DNA from: Actinomadura rubteroloni
Lineage (GTDB): Bacteria; Actinomycetota; Actinomycetes; Streptosporangiales; Streptosporangiaceae
Direction of reading: 5' to 3'
NCBI RefSeq assembly: GCF_002911665.1
Contig: NZ_MTBP01000002.1
Location: 1,984,001-2,048,000, forward strand
DNA: 64,000 nucleotides
In this document: positions 52,368 through 61,002 of the stretch, one piece after another
Layout: every line of letters starts with the position of its first letter
How positions within the stretch are numbered: position 1 is the first letter of the stretch
Translations under genes and position numbers: made by a program
The notes under the pieces: generated by a model
What the model was told of the DNA's origin: nothing
Database searches by the model: none
The model's input: only the letters and a program-made list of their open reading frames with translations

Positions 52368-53233
52368 TGGTTGCGTCCCTCCTGGCTCCCCGGCTTCACC
52401 GAGCCGCCGATGGGCTTGCCGGGCTCGTTCGGCGGCGGGTCGGTGACCTCGTCGGGCGTCGGCGGCTCGGCGTCCACCGGACCGGCCGGGACGGGCGGCG
52501 CCGCCCAGCCGTTGTCGCGCGCGACCTCCAGTCCGCGCAGCGACTGCGGCCCCGCCTGGACGCCCTCGTGCGCCCGTCCGTCGGGGAAGCCCGCGAGCAC
52601 CCGCGACGCGTCCTTCCACGTGCAGACCCGCTGGGGGCCGCGCGACGGCGCGACCTCCCGGCCCGCGCGCAGGTCGTCCACCAGCGCCTTGGCCTTCTCC
52701 GGGGTCATGTCGTCGAAGAACTCCCAGTTCACCGTCATGACCGGCGCGAAGTCGCAGGCGGCGTTGCACTCGATGCGCTCCAGCGAGACGGTGCCGTCCG
52801 GCGTCGCCTCGTCATGGCCGACGCCGACGTGCTCGCTCAGCTCCGCCCAGATCTGGTCGCCGCCCATCACCGCGCACAGCGTGTTGATGCAGACGCCGAC
52901 GTGGTACTCCCCGACGGGCTTGCGCTTGTACTGCGTGTAGAACGTCGCCACGCCCGTGACCTGCGCGGCCGTGATGCCGAGCAGGTCCGCGCACAGGTCG
53001 ATGCCGCGCTGCGTGATGTGCCCGTCCACCGACTGGACGAGATGCAGCATCGGCAGCAGCGCCGACCGCGCCTTCGGGTAGCGGGCGATGATCTCCTTGG
53101 CGTCCCGCTCCAGCGCCTCGCGGGTCTCCAGGTCGTACGGCGCCGTCCCGCCGTAGGGCGGTTCGAGCTGCATCGGCTCGCCGCGGTGCTGCCCCGGCTC
53201 CTCGCCGACGGGCGGTCCCAGGTGCTCGGTCAT
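52364..53233 (-). CDS. nuoE: NADH-quinone oxidoreductase subunit E
   Basis: The 289 residues contain the thioredoxin-like 2Fe-2S domain with cysteines in VGVCINTLCAVMGG and CNAACDFAPVM. A further 100-residue Pro-rich C-terminal extension (DGWAAPPVPAG-like) has no recognised domain, but such tails are usual in actinomycete NuoE. The ATG overlaps the nuoD stop by four bases. Confidence 0.96.
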   Translation of the reverse strand: MTEHLGPPVGEEPGQHRGEPMQLEPPYGGTAPYDLETREALERDAKEIIARYPKARSALLPMLHLVQSVDGHITQRGIDLCADLLGITAAQVTGVATFYTQYKRKPVGEYHVGVCINTLCAVMGGDQIWAELSEHVGVGHDEATPDGTVSLERIECNAACDFAPVMTVNWEFFDDMTPEKAKALVDDLRAGREVAPSRGPQRVCTWKDASRVLAGFPDGRAHEGVQAGPQSLRGLEVARDNGWAAPPVPAGPVDAEPPTPDEVTDPPPNEPGKPIGGSVKPGSQEGRNQ

Positions 53234-54576
53234 CGGTCGACTCCCCCCATCACCGGGTCGATCGAGGCGACCGCGGCGATGACGTCGGCGATCATGCCGC
53301 CCTCCGCCATCGCGGGCGTCGCCTGGAGGTTCGTGAAGGACGGGTCGCGGAAGTGCACCCGGTAGGGCCGCGTCCCGCCGTCGCTCACGACGTGGACGCC
53401 GAGTTCGCCGCGCGGCGACTCGATCGCCGCGTACGCCTGCCCGGCCGGCACCCGGAAGCCCTCGGTCACCAGCTTGAAGTGGTGGATCAGCGCTTCCATC
53501 GACGTGCCCATGATGTGCGCGATGTGCCGGGGCGAGTTGCCCATGCCGTCCGCGCCGATCGCGAGCTTCGCGGGCCAGCCGATCTTCTTGTCCTCGATCA
53601 TCACCGGGCCCTGGACCGTCCGCAGCCGCTCCACGCACTGCTCGACGATCTTCAGCGACTCCTCCATCTCGGCCATCCGCACCAGGTAGCGGCCGTACAC
53701 GTCCGCCGACTCCTGCGTCGGGACGTCGAAGTCGTAGGTCTCGTAACCGCAGTACGGCTGGGACTTGCGCAGGTCCCACGGGAGGCCGGTCGCGCGCAGG
53801 ACGGGGCCGGTGATCCCGAGCGCCATGCACCCGGTAAGGTCGAGATACGCGATGTCCCTGGTCCGGGCCAGGAAGACGGGGTTCTCGTCCATCAGCTTGC
53901 GGAGCGCCTTGATGCGCTTCGGCATCCGGTCCAGGTACTCGCGGACCTTCCCGAGCGCGCCGCTCGGCAGGTCCTGGGCAACGCCGCCCGGGCGCACGTA
54001 CGCCATGTTCATGCGCAGCCCCGAGATCTCCTCGAACAGGTCGAGGGTGTACTCGCGCTCGATGAACCCGTTGAGCATGACCGTCGTCGCGCCCAGTTCC
54101 AGGCCGAACGTGGCGATCGCGACCAGGTGGGAGGAGATGCGGTTGAGCTCCATCATCATCACGCGGATGATCTGCGCCCGCTCCGGCACCCGGTCGGTGA
54201 TCCCGAGCAGCTTCTCCACACCCAGGCAGTACGCCGTCTCGTTGAACAGCGGGGCGAGGTAGTCCATGCGGGTGCAGAACGTCACGCCCTGCGTCCAGGT
54301 GCGGAACTCCATGTTCTTCTCGATGCCGGTGTGCAGGTACCCGATGCCCACCCGGCAGTCGTTGACGGTCTCGCCGTCCAGCGTCAGCACCAGCCGCAGC
54401 ACCCCGTGCGTGGACGGGTGCTGCGGGCCCATGTTGACGACGAGCCGCTCGTCGGAGCCGTCCTCCGCGCCCGCGACGACCCGGTCCCAGTCCTGGCCGT
54501 TGACGTCGAAGACACGCCCCTCGGCCGCCTCATCGGCGGCGTACGCGTCGTACTCCGTATATTTCGTGGAACTCAT
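53230..54576 (-). CDS. nuoD: NADH-quinone oxidoreductase subunit D
   Basis: The 448-residue quinone-site subunit has NMGPQHPSTHGVLRLVLTLDGE near residue 48 (the conserved His pair), GYLHTGIEKNMEFRTW and the C-terminal RDPSFTNLQA. It is derived from the large subunit of NiFe hydrogenase but lacks the metal-binding cysteines. Its ATG overlaps nuoC's stop by four bases. Confidence 0.97.
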   Translation of the reverse strand: MSSTKYTEYDAYAADEAAEGRVFDVNGQDWDRVVAGAEDGSDERLVVNMGPQHPSTHGVLRLVLTLDGETVNDCRVGIGYLHTGIEKNMEFRTWTQGVTFCTRMDYLAPLFNETAYCLGVEKLLGITDRVPERAQIIRVMMMELNRISSHLVAIATFGLELGATTVMLNGFIEREYTLDLFEEISGLRMNMAYVRPGGVAQDLPSGALGKVREYLDRMPKRIKALRKLMDENPVFLARTRDIAYLDLTGCMALGITGPVLRATGLPWDLRKSQPYCGYETYDFDVPTQESADVYGRYLVRMAEMEESLKIVEQCVERLRTVQGPVMIEDKKIGWPAKLAIGADGMGNSPRHIAHIMGTSMEALIHHFKLVTEGFRVPAGQAYAAIESPRGELGVHVVSDGGTRPYRVHFRDPSFTNLQATPAMAEGGMIADVIAAVASIDPVMGGVDR

Positions 54577-55319
54577 ACGTACGACCTCCGCTCATCCGGC
54601 GGGGGGATCTCCGCGCCGCGGTACTCGACGGGGATCCCGCCGAGCGGATAGTCCTTGCGCTGCGGGTGCCCCACCCAGTCGTCCGGCATCTCGATGCGGG
54701 TGAGCGCCGGATGGCCGTCGAACACGATCCCGAAGAAGTCGTAGGTCTCGCGCTCGTGCCAGTTGTTCGTGGGGTAGACGTCCACCACCGACGGGATGTG
54801 CGGGTCGGCGTCGGGGCACGTCACCTCCAGCCGCACGCGGCGGTTGTGGGTGATCGACAGCAGGTGGTAGATGGCGTGCAGTTCGGCGCCCTCGTCCTCG
54901 GGGAAGTGGACGCCCGAGACGCCGCTGCACAGCTCGAACCGCAGGTCGGGACGGTCGCGCATCGTCCGGGCGACCGCCGGCAGGTGCTCGCGGCGGACGT
55001 GGAACGTCAGCTCGCCCCGGTCCACCACGACGCGCTCGACGGCCGCGCCGAAGTCGGGCAGGGCGGCCTCCAGCGCGTCGGCGACGGCGTCGAACGCACC
55101 CGGTTCGGCGGCGCCGTCCGGGCCGCCGTAGGGACGTTCGGACTGCGCCTTCGGCCGCTGCCGGACGACGAGCCGCCCGTAGCCGGACGTGTCCCCGGTC
55201 GTCCTCGCGCCGAACATGCCCGTCCGCACGACGGGCTGCTCGCGGCGCTCCTCGGCGGTCTTGGCCGGCAGCCGGTCGGCGGCCTGCTCGGCCTTCTGCT
55301 CGGGGTTCTCCGAGGTCAT
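54573..55319 (-). CDS. nuoC: NADH-quinone oxidoreductase subunit C
   Basis: The 248-residue subunit has a polar N-terminal extension of about 70 residues and the 30-kDa domain with TYDFFGIVFDGHPALTRI and ending in KDYPLGGIPVEYRG. It is separate from NuoD here, not fused. Its ATG overlaps the nuoB stop by four bases. Confidence 0.96.
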   Translation of the reverse strand: MTSENPEQKAEQAADRLPAKTAEERREQPVVRTGMFGARTTGDTSGYGRLVVRQRPKAQSERPYGGPDGAAEPGAFDAVADALEAALPDFGAAVERVVVDRGELTFHVRREHLPAVARTMRDRPDLRFELCSGVSGVHFPEDEGAELHAIYHLLSITHNRRVRLEVTCPDADPHIPSVVDVYPTNNWHERETYDFFGIVFDGHPALTRIEMPDDWVGHPQRKDYPLGGIPVEYRGAEIPPPDERRSYV

Positions 55320-55870
55320 CGCGCCCCTCCCGGCTGACCCAGCAGCGGGAGCTGCCGCCGCTTGGCCTCCTCCAGCTCGCGGACCTGCCGCGCGCGCTGC
55401 GGCCCGAGCTTGGTGTTCTGGATCTTGTCGTGCAGCTTGAGGATCGCGTCCAGCAGCATCTCCGGCCGCGGCGGGCAGCCGGGCAGGTAGATGTCGACCG
55501 GGACGATGTGGTCCACGCCCTGCACGACCGCGTAGTTGTTGAACATGCCGCCCGACGACGCGCACACGCCCATCGCGATGACCCATTTCGGCTCGGTCAT
55601 CTGGTCGTAGATCTGCCGGAGCACCGGCGCCATCTTCTGGCTGACCCGGCCCGCGACGATCATCAGGTCGGCCTGCCGGGGCGTCGCGGAGGCGCGTTCC
55701 ATGCCCCACCGCGAGAAGTCGTGCCGGGGGTCTCCCGCGGCCATCATCTCGATCGCGCAGCACGCGAGACCGAACGTCGCCGGCCACACCGAGCTCTTGC
55801 GCGCCCATCCGGCGACCTGCTCGACCGTGGTCAGCAGGAAGCCGCTGGGCAGCTTCTCTTCCAGACCCAT
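55316..55870 (-). CDS. nuoB: NADH-quinone oxidoreductase subunit B
   Basis: The 184 residues carry the N2 cluster ligands: FGLACCAIEMM near residue 38, then GVCASSGGMF and LPGCPPRPE. This cluster hands electrons to the quinone. The start at 55870 is preferred because the frame before it overlaps nuoA. It begins one base after the nuoA stop. Confidence 0.97.
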   Translation of the reverse strand: MGLEEKLPSGFLLTTVEQVAGWARKSSVWPATFGLACCAIEMMAAGDPRHDFSRWGMERASATPRQADLMIVAGRVSQKMAPVLRQIYDQMTEPKWVIAMGVCASSGGMFNNYAVVQGVDHIVPVDIYLPGCPPRPEMLLDAILKLHDKIQNTKLGPQRARQVRELEEAKRRQLPLLGQPGGAR

Positions 55871-55871
55871 C

Positions 55872-56231
55872 TCAGTCCCACTCCAGACCGCCGCGACGCC
55901 AGATGTAGGCGTACGCCACCAGGACGGTTGCGATGAACAACACCATTTCGACCAAACCAAAAATCCCCAGGTGGTCGAAGGCGACCGCCCAGGGATAAAG
56001 GAAGATGATCTCGATGTCGAAGACGATGAACAGCATCGCCGTCAGGTAGTACTTGACCGGGAAACGTCCGCCGCCGACCGGCTGGGGGGTCGGCTCGATT
56101 CCGCACTCGTAGGCCTCCAGCCGGGCGCGGTTCCACCGCTTCGGCCCGGTCATGGACGCCATCAGCACCGAGCCGGCGGCGAAGAGAAACGCCAGCACTC
56201 CCAGCACGATGATCGGAACGTAGAGGTCCAC
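55872..56231 (-). CDS. nuoA: NADH-quinone oxidoreductase subunit A
   Basis: The 119-residue membrane subunit has three helices and the conserved AYECGIEPTPQP and FDIEIIFLYPWAV loops. The GTG start has GAGGGGAGG upstream. It is the first nuo gene; a 219-base spacer with a near-palindrome and a hairpin separates it from the flavoprotein gene. Confidence 0.96.
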   Translation of the reverse strand: MDLYVPIIVLGVLAFLFAAGSVLMASMTGPKRWNRARLEAYECGIEPTPQPVGGGRFPVKYYLTAMLFIVFDIEIIFLYPWAVAFDHLGIFGLVEMVLFIATVLVAYAYIWRRGGLEWD

Positions 56232-56253
56232 GCCCTACCGCCTCCCCTCGGGT

Positions 56254-56269
56254 CGTACGACGTTGTACG
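56254..56269. promoter_or_regulatory. Near-perfect palindrome before nuoA
   Basis: CGTACGACGTTGTACG is symmetric at every position but one pair. It stands 23 bases before the nuoA start codon and could be an operator or part of the nuoA leader. Confidence 0.4.
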
Positions 56270-56332
56270 TGGCGCGCACGGGGCCGCGCGCTCGGACGCG
56301 CGGACGCGCCGGGACGGCGAGACCCGCCGTGC

Positions 56333-56354
56333 GCCCGTGACGCCGGTCACGGGC
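56333..56354 (-). terminator. Hairpin between the flavoprotein gene and nuoA
   Basis: GCCCGTGAC (56333-56341) and GTCACGGGC (56346-56354) form a perfect nine-base-pair stem with a four-base loop, about 100 bases beyond the flavoprotein stop. It may be a terminator or attenuator. Confidence 0.5.
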
Positions 56355-56450
56355 ACGGGTCGCCACCCTAGCCAAGGTGATCAATAGCACTCCCCTCCGG
56401 GGGTCAGGTCATGCGAGGCCGTCCGGCCGTCCCGTGCGTCGCCGTCTCGC

Positions 56451-57707
56451 TCATGCCGCGGGCGCCAGCTTCCGCATCGCGTTGATGACGCGGTCGGCGG
56501 CGTCGCCGCCGCGCGGGTCGGTGAGGTTGGCCAGCAGCTTGAGCGTGAACCGCATCAGCGTCGGGTGCGGCAGGCCGTGCGTCGTCAGGAACTTCATCAC
56601 CCGCGGGTCGCCGATCGCCTGGACGAAGACGCGGGCGAGCGTGAAGTACCCGCCGTGCTCCTCCTTGAGGATGCGCGGGTACTCGTACAGGGTGCGCTCG
56701 CGCTGGGCGCGGGTGCGGCGGGCGAGGGCCTGCACCATGATGTCGGCGGCGAGCCGCCCGGACTCCAGCGCGTAGTCGATGCCCTCGCCGTTGAACGGGT
56801 TGACCATTCCGCCCGCGTCGCCGACGAGCAGCATCCCGCGCGTGTAGTGCGGCTGCCGGTTGAAGCCCATCGGCAGCGCGGCGCCGCGCGCCGGGGACGT
56901 GGCGTGCTCCTCGTCGAACTGCCACTCGGGCGGCATCTGCGCCGTCCAGCCCTTGAGCATGGCGCGGTAGTCGACGCTCTGGAACGCCTTGCTCGTGTTC
57001 AGCAGGCCGAGGCCGACGTTGCAGGTGCCGTCCGCGACGGGGAAGACCCAGCCGTAGCCGGGGAGCAGGCGCTGGCCGTCCCAGAGTTCGAGCCACGCCT
57101 CCATGTAGTCGTCGGTGTGGCGGGGGCTCTCGTAGTAGCGGCGGATCGCGACGCCCATCGGACGGTCCTCGCGGCGGCGCAGGCCCATCGCCAGCGACAG
57201 CCGGGTGGAGTTGCCGTCGGCGGCGACGACGAGCGGGGCGTGGAACTCGACCTCCTCGCCGTCGTACTTGGCGGCGACGCCGACGACGCGGTCGGTGCGG
57301 TCGTCCAGGATCGGTCCCGTGACGTTGCAGCCCTGGTAGAGCTTCGCGCCGGCGTGGACGGCGTGCTCGGCGAGCAACCGGTCCAGGTCCATGCGGGTGC
57401 GGACGAGCCCGAAGTCGGGGAAGCTCGCGAGTTCGGGCCAGGCCAGCTCGACGCGGGTGCCGCCGCCGTAGATGCGCAGGCCCTTGTTGCGGCTCCAGCC
57501 GTCGCCGTTGATGTCGACGCCCATCGAGATCAGGGCGCGGACGGCGCGGGGCGTGAGCCCGTCGCCGCAGATCTTGTCCCGGGGGAACGTCGCCTTCTCC
57601 AGCAGGAGCACGTCCAGGCCGGCCTGGGCCAGCCAGTAGGCGGTGGACGATCCGGCGGGTCCTGCCCCGACGACGATCACGTCGGCCTGCCGGGTGGAGT
57701 CGGTCAC
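56451..57707 (-). CDS. Geranylgeranyl reductase-like FAD-dependent oxidoreductase
   Basis: The GTG at 57707 follows AAGAGGAAC; an ATG 39 bases upstream lies in the Rex-type palindrome. The 418 residues have the FAD-binding VIVVGAGPAGSS (about 10-21), the active-loop FPRDKICGDGLTPRAV, and the second FAD motif LLVGDAGGMVNPFNGEGIDYA near 270-290. Relatives saturate isoprenoid chains of menaquinone or lipids. With menG and a polyprenyl synthase gene nearby it probably reduces the menaquinone side chain. A palindrome of Rex type precedes it, so expression is probably redox-controlled. Confidence 0.9.
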   Translation of the reverse strand: MTDSTRQADVIVVGAGPAGSSTAYWLAQAGLDVLLLEKATFPRDKICGDGLTPRAVRALISMGVDINGDGWSRNKGLRIYGGGTRVELAWPELASFPDFGLVRTRMDLDRLLAEHAVHAGAKLYQGCNVTGPILDDRTDRVVGVAAKYDGEEVEFHAPLVVAADGNSTRLSLAMGLRRREDRPMGVAIRRYYESPRHTDDYMEAWLELWDGQRLLPGYGWVFPVADGTCNVGLGLLNTSKAFQSVDYRAMLKGWTAQMPPEWQFDEEHATSPARGAALPMGFNRQPHYTRGMLLVGDAGGMVNPFNGEGIDYALESGRLAADIMVQALARRTRAQRERTLYEYPRILKEEHGGYFTLARVFVQAIGDPRVMKFLTTHGLPHPTLMRFTLKLLANLTDPRGGDAADRVINAMRKLAPAA

Positions 57708-57729
57708 GGCGTTCCTCTTAGTTCGTTCG

Positions 57730-57749
57730 CTTGTGAAGTACTTCACAAG
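57730..57749. promoter_or_regulatory. Rex-type operator palindrome
   Basis: CTTGTGAAGTACTTCACAAG is a perfect palindrome and matches the Rex operator consensus TTGTGAAnnnnTTCACAA at every fixed position. Rex senses the NADH/NAD+ ratio and represses respiratory genes in actinomycetes. It lies 23 bases before the GTG of the flavoprotein gene, upstream of the nuo operon. Confidence 0.8.
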
Positions 57750-57854
57750 AATCCGTTGGGGAGTCTATTCCTTCCAGAGCACCGGTGGGTACCTCTGGGT
57801 GATGGTGGGTTCGGTTCGGTCCGAAAGTCCGGGAAACGCGCGTCCCGAACCAGG

Positions 57855-58556
57855 TCAGGACGGGTTCAGCGCGTGATGGAGGGCCGCGACGCCGAACGTC
57901 AGGTCGCGCCAGCGGACCTTCGTCCAGCCCGCGTCGGCGAGCAGCGCGGCGAGCGCCGCCTGATCCGGCCACGCGAGCGTCGATTCGGCCAGGTAATGGT
58001 AGGAGTCGGGATTGGAGCTGACCCTGGCCAGCAACGGGAGCCCGTACCGAAGGTGCGCCTTGTGGCCCAGCGCGAGCAAGGCGTTCGGCGGGTGACTGAC
58101 CTCACAGACGAGCAGCCGTCCGCCCGGCCGCGTCACCCGGCGCAGCTCGCGCAGCGCGTGCCCGGTGTCGGCGACGTTGCGCAGCCCGAACGAGATCGTG
58201 ACGGCGTCGAACGCGCCGTCGGCGAACGGCAGCTTCAGCGCGTCGCCCGCGACGAACCGCAGGTTCGCGACACCGGCCTTGCGGCGGACGCCGACGCGCA
58301 GCATCCCGAGCGAGAAGTCGCACGCCACCGTGTGCGCCCCGGCGTTCGCGAACGGCACCGAGGACGTCCCCGTCCCGGCCGCGAGGTCAAGGACGCGCTC
58401 GCCCGGCCGCGCGTCCAGCGCCCGGACGACCTCCCGCCGCCACCGGCGGTCCCGCCCCCCGGTCATGAGGGTGTTGAGGAGGTCGTAGCGCTCGGCGGTG
58501 TCGTCGAACATCGCCGCCACGTCGGCGGGCTGTTTGTCCAGAGAGGCGCGGGTCAT
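57855..58556 (-). CDS. menG: Demethylmenaquinone methyltransferase
   Basis: The 233-residue SAM enzyme has the UbiE/MenG pattern: FDDTAERYDLLNTLMTGGRD near residues 17-36, motif I VLDLAAGTGTSSV, and FGLRNVADTGHALRELRRVTRPGG. It makes menaquinone from demethylmenaquinone. The gene lies 147 bases before the flavoprotein gene start on the same strand. A weak leader is visible. Length is normal. Confidence 0.96.
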   Translation of the reverse strand: MTRASLDKQPADVAAMFDDTAERYDLLNTLMTGGRDRRWRREVVRALDARPGERVLDLAAGTGTSSVPFANAGAHTVACDFSLGMLRVGVRRKAGVANLRFVAGDALKLPFADGAFDAVTISFGLRNVADTGHALRELRRVTRPGGRLLVCEVSHPPNALLALGHKAHLRYGLPLLARVSSNPDSYHYLAESTLAWPDQAALAALLADAGWTKVRWRDLTFGVAALHHALNPS

Positions 58557-58600
58557 GGCCCCACCCTAGAAGGACGGCCCGCGCCGCCCGGGGGGCAGGG

Positions 58601-58840
58601 TCAGACGTCTTCCTTGGTGCGCGCGTCGCGGAAGCGGGTGCGCTGGCGGCGGACGCCCGTCTCGACGATCGACGACATCCGGTCGCGCTGGCGCGACAGG
58701 AGGACGAAGCTGACCACGCCGCTGATGAGGAGGGACAGCAGGAGCAGCAGGACGCCGCGTGCGCCGACGAGCACGAGGACGCCCGCGGTGGCGAGGAAGA
58801 TCGCGAACCGCGCCAGGGTGTAGAGCAGTACTGGTCGCAT
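58601..58840 (-). CDS. DUF4229-type small membrane protein
   Basis: The 79-residue product starts at the ATG 58840 and has two hydrophobic helices (LARFAIFLATAGVLVLVGA and VLLLLLSLLISGVVSFVLL) joined by a short loop, then a basic cytoplasmic tail (RQRDRMSSIVETGVRRQRTRFRD). This matches DUF4229 proteins that sit next to menG in actinomycetes. The function is unknown. Confidence 0.86.
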   Translation of the reverse strand: MRPVLLYTLARFAIFLATAGVLVLVGARGVLLLLLSLLISGVVSFVLLSRQRDRMSSIVETGVRRQRTRFRDARTKEDV

Positions 58841-59417
58841 GACAGGTCGAGCGTACCCGCGTGTGCGCGATGGTCGGCGGCGGGGTCGGCGGGCGGGACA
58901 TTCGCGGCGGGAAAGCGGTCCGGAGACCGAACGTGAGTCATTTTCGATTCTGATCACGGGCGCGCAAGAAAATCTGTCGCCGCGTCCACTCGGCGCGCGG
59001 ACGATGACGAACCGGTGACCGGGAACCGGATGTGCGGGCGCCGCGTTCTCCCTAAGATCATGGACGGCGGGATCGTCCGGTCCACCGGGTTCGTCGCCCG
59101 TCGCCGTCTCGCGGCCCCGGACGAATCGGCGCCCGGCGGGCCGCGACGCGCACGGAACGGCACTGCCGGACGGCACGCGGATTGGCGTTCGCGCCTTTCC
59201 GGCCGACGGCCCGGCCCGCCGCCGCGCCGTGACGGGCGAGGCGGGAGAGAATGCCGTTACAGCGGTCATCAAAGTGGCGTTCACCCCTTGTCATCACTCC
59301 AGCTCGGAAAACTACATAGCGTGATGTTTTCCGAAAACAAGGGAGAAACCGGTCGTGAACCGCCACACTAGAAACAGTCCACCCGCACCGAGAGCGGGAC
59401 AAAGGGGGAGAGAAAAC
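58841..59417. other. Divergent intergenic region before the BldC-like gene
   Basis: No gene is supported in these 577 bases. The right end carries the probable promoter and an inverted repeat of the BldC-like gene. The remainder shows no recognisable signal. Confidence 0.5.
59326..59340. promoter_or_regulatory. Inverted repeat before the BldC-like gene
   Basis: TGTTTTC-C-GAAAACA is a perfect 7-bp inverted repeat; a related TCGGAAAAC word lies at 59305-59313. It stands about 78 bases before the GTG start in otherwise GC-rich DNA. Confidence 0.5.
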
Positions 59418-59615
59418 GTGGAGAGCACGAGCGAACGGCTGCTGACCCCCGGGGAGGTCGCCGCCCTGTTCCGGGTCGACCCGAAGACGGTCACCCGATG
59501 GGCCGCCGCCGGTCGGATCAGCAGTATCCGGACGCCCGGCGGGCACCGCCGCTTCCGGGAGTCCGAGGTGCACGCCCTGCTGCGCGGCGACGAACCCGTC
59601 GGCGCGGAACGCTAG
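59418..59615 (+). CDS. BldC-like MerR-type DNA-binding protein
   Basis: The GTG at 59418 follows GGGGGAG (59404-59410). The 65 residues are a single winged-helix domain: LLTPGEVAALFRVDPKTVTRW, then ISSIRTPGGHRRFRESEVHALL, nearly the whole of BldC. BldC controls entry into development in Streptomyces by binding arrays of short direct repeats. The surroundings differ from the Streptomyces bldC locus, so this could be the true orthologue or a paralogue. It lacks any effector domain. Confidence 0.92.
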   Translation: MESTSERLLTPGEVAALFRVDPKTVTRWAAAGRISSIRTPGGHRRFRESEVHALLRGDEPVGAER

Positions 59616-59693
59616 GACCCGGGACGGACCCCTGCCGCGCGGCGGAAGGGACGGCCGTCTCCGGATCCGGTCCGGCTCCCGGCGGCACGCCGG

Positions 59694-59954
59694 TCACTCC
59701 TCGGCCCGGCCCGCCTTCCACTCCTCGAACGTGCGCAGCAGGTCGTCGTCCTCGTCCCGCCACCGGCGCCGCTTCTCCTCCAGCTCGGCCTCGGTCAGCG
59801 ATCCGGCCAGCAGCCGGTCGTAGTCGGGATCACCCGGACCGATCTCCACGTACGCCTGGGCGATGATCCGTCCCTCGGCCGCGTCGTGCCCGGGTTCGGA
59901 CAGGACGCCGTGGGGAACCCGCAGCGTGCCGTCGGGCAGCCGGATCACGTACAT
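59694..59954 (-). CDS. Small hypothetical acidic protein
   Basis: The 86-residue product begins MYVIRLPDGTLRVPHGVLSE after a good GGAGGTGATC ribosome site and ends in a charged helical region (EAELEEKRRRWRDEDDDLL). No family was recognised. It is the last gene of a possible unit with the HExxH gene (34-base gap), convergent with the BldC-like gene. Confidence 0.75.
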   Translation of the reverse strand: MYVIRLPDGTLRVPHGVLSEPGHDAAEGRIIAQAYVEIGPGDPDYDRLLAGSLTEAELEEKRRRWRDEDDDLLRTFEEWKAGRAEE

Positions 59955-59988
59955 ACCCGATCACCTCCGTACCGATCGTCGCGCCGCG

Positions 59989-61002
59989 TCAGATTCCGTA
60001 TCTTCGGTTGAAGAACAACATGACCTCAAGGGCCACCCGGATGTTGCCGGCGAGCATATCCACCAGTGCCGGACGCTGCCGGGACGAGATCGCCGCGAAC
60101 GCGTCCGCGAAGAACTCGCGGCGGCCGAGCGCGTCGCCCTGAAGGTGGAAATCGCTCGCCAGATGCGGGCGGCACAGTTCGTAGAGCGCGCGGAACGCCG
60201 GGCCGTCGGACTGCCAGGTGCCCGGCTCGCCGTCGATGTCGTCCAGCGCGTGCCCGACCTCGTGCAGCATCACGTCCGGGGTCGGGGACGGCCGGTCGCC
60301 CACGACGATCTTCCCGTCGCCGTACGCGCCCGCGCAGATGTCCCACGTCGCGCGGCCCGACGGCAGCGGACGCCCCGCCAGGTGCCCCATGTCGTCCAGC
60401 CGGGGGACGCCGCCCGCGCCGACGTAGATGCCGTCCAGGCCGCCCGCGAGGACCTCTTTCAGGCCGTCCGGCAGCGCCGCGAGGCTGTCGACCGCGCGGA
60501 TCACCTCGGCCGGCGGCGGCCCCAGCCGCGCGTCCCACTGCCGGTGCAGCACCTGTTCCAGCACGCCGCAGTGGCGGCGTCCGTCGGCGGCGTGCGGCAG
60601 GCCCGGCGGGTGCGGCTCGGCGCGGGGCAGCGCGTGGTCCAGTTCGTAGTCGCGCCACCACTCGGCGCGGCGCGGACGCGGCGGGGCGTCGCGCCGGCCG
60701 AACCGGGGCCGGGCGGGCTCGGCCGGGGCGTCGGCGGAGCGGGCGTCGGGCGCGGCGCGCAGGTCGTCGTCGCGGCCCGCCTTGCGGAACCTGCCGAAGC
60801 GGTCCCGGGGCTGGCTGCCGCGCGGGCGGGGCGTGCGCGGCCCGTCCCGGCGGGCGGCGCCGTCCGCGCTGCCGTCGGCGGCCCGGCCCGCGTCCGCGCC
60901 GCCCGGGTCCCGGCCCGTGTCGCGGTTCCCGTCCGGTACGGCCCGGCCGAACTCCCGCCACCGCGTGTCGCGCGGCTTGCGGTGGATGCCTCTGAAGCGC
61001 AT
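59989..61002 (-). CDS. Putative zinc metallopeptidase with a disordered N-terminus
   Basis: The 337-residue protein has an Arg/Asp/Pro-rich N-terminal half-domain (about 1-115) that looks unstructured, then a compact C-terminal domain with HEVGHALDD near residues 245-253 (HExxH zinc site) and EFFADAFAAISS about 50 residues later, which supplies the probable third ligand. The arrangement resembles the anthrax lethal factor-like (ATLF) fold of small peptidases or toxin-like domains. No signal peptide is visible. The next gene encodes an acidic 86-residue protein that may be its partner, by position only. Confidence 0.72.
   Translation of the reverse strand: MRFRGIHRKPRDTRWREFGRAVPDGNRDTGRDPGGADAGRAADGSADGAARRDGPRTPRPRGSQPRDRFGRFRKAGRDDDLRAAPDARSADAPAEPARPRFGRRDAPPRPRRAEWWRDYELDHALPRAEPHPPGLPHAADGRRHCGVLEQVLHRQWDARLGPPPAEVIRAVDSLAALPDGLKEVLAGGLDGIYVGAGGVPRLDDMGHLAGRPLPSGRATWDICAGAYGDGKIVVGDRPSPTPDVMLHEVGHALDDIDGEPGTWQSDGPAFRALYELCRPHLASDFHLQGDALGRREFFADAFAAISSRQRPALVDMLAGNIRVALEVMLFFNRRYGI

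Noticed and set aside
52364..52700. The NuoE C-terminal extension as a fused second domain
   Set aside because: It is Pro-rich and disordered-looking, and such tails are common in actinomycete NuoE.
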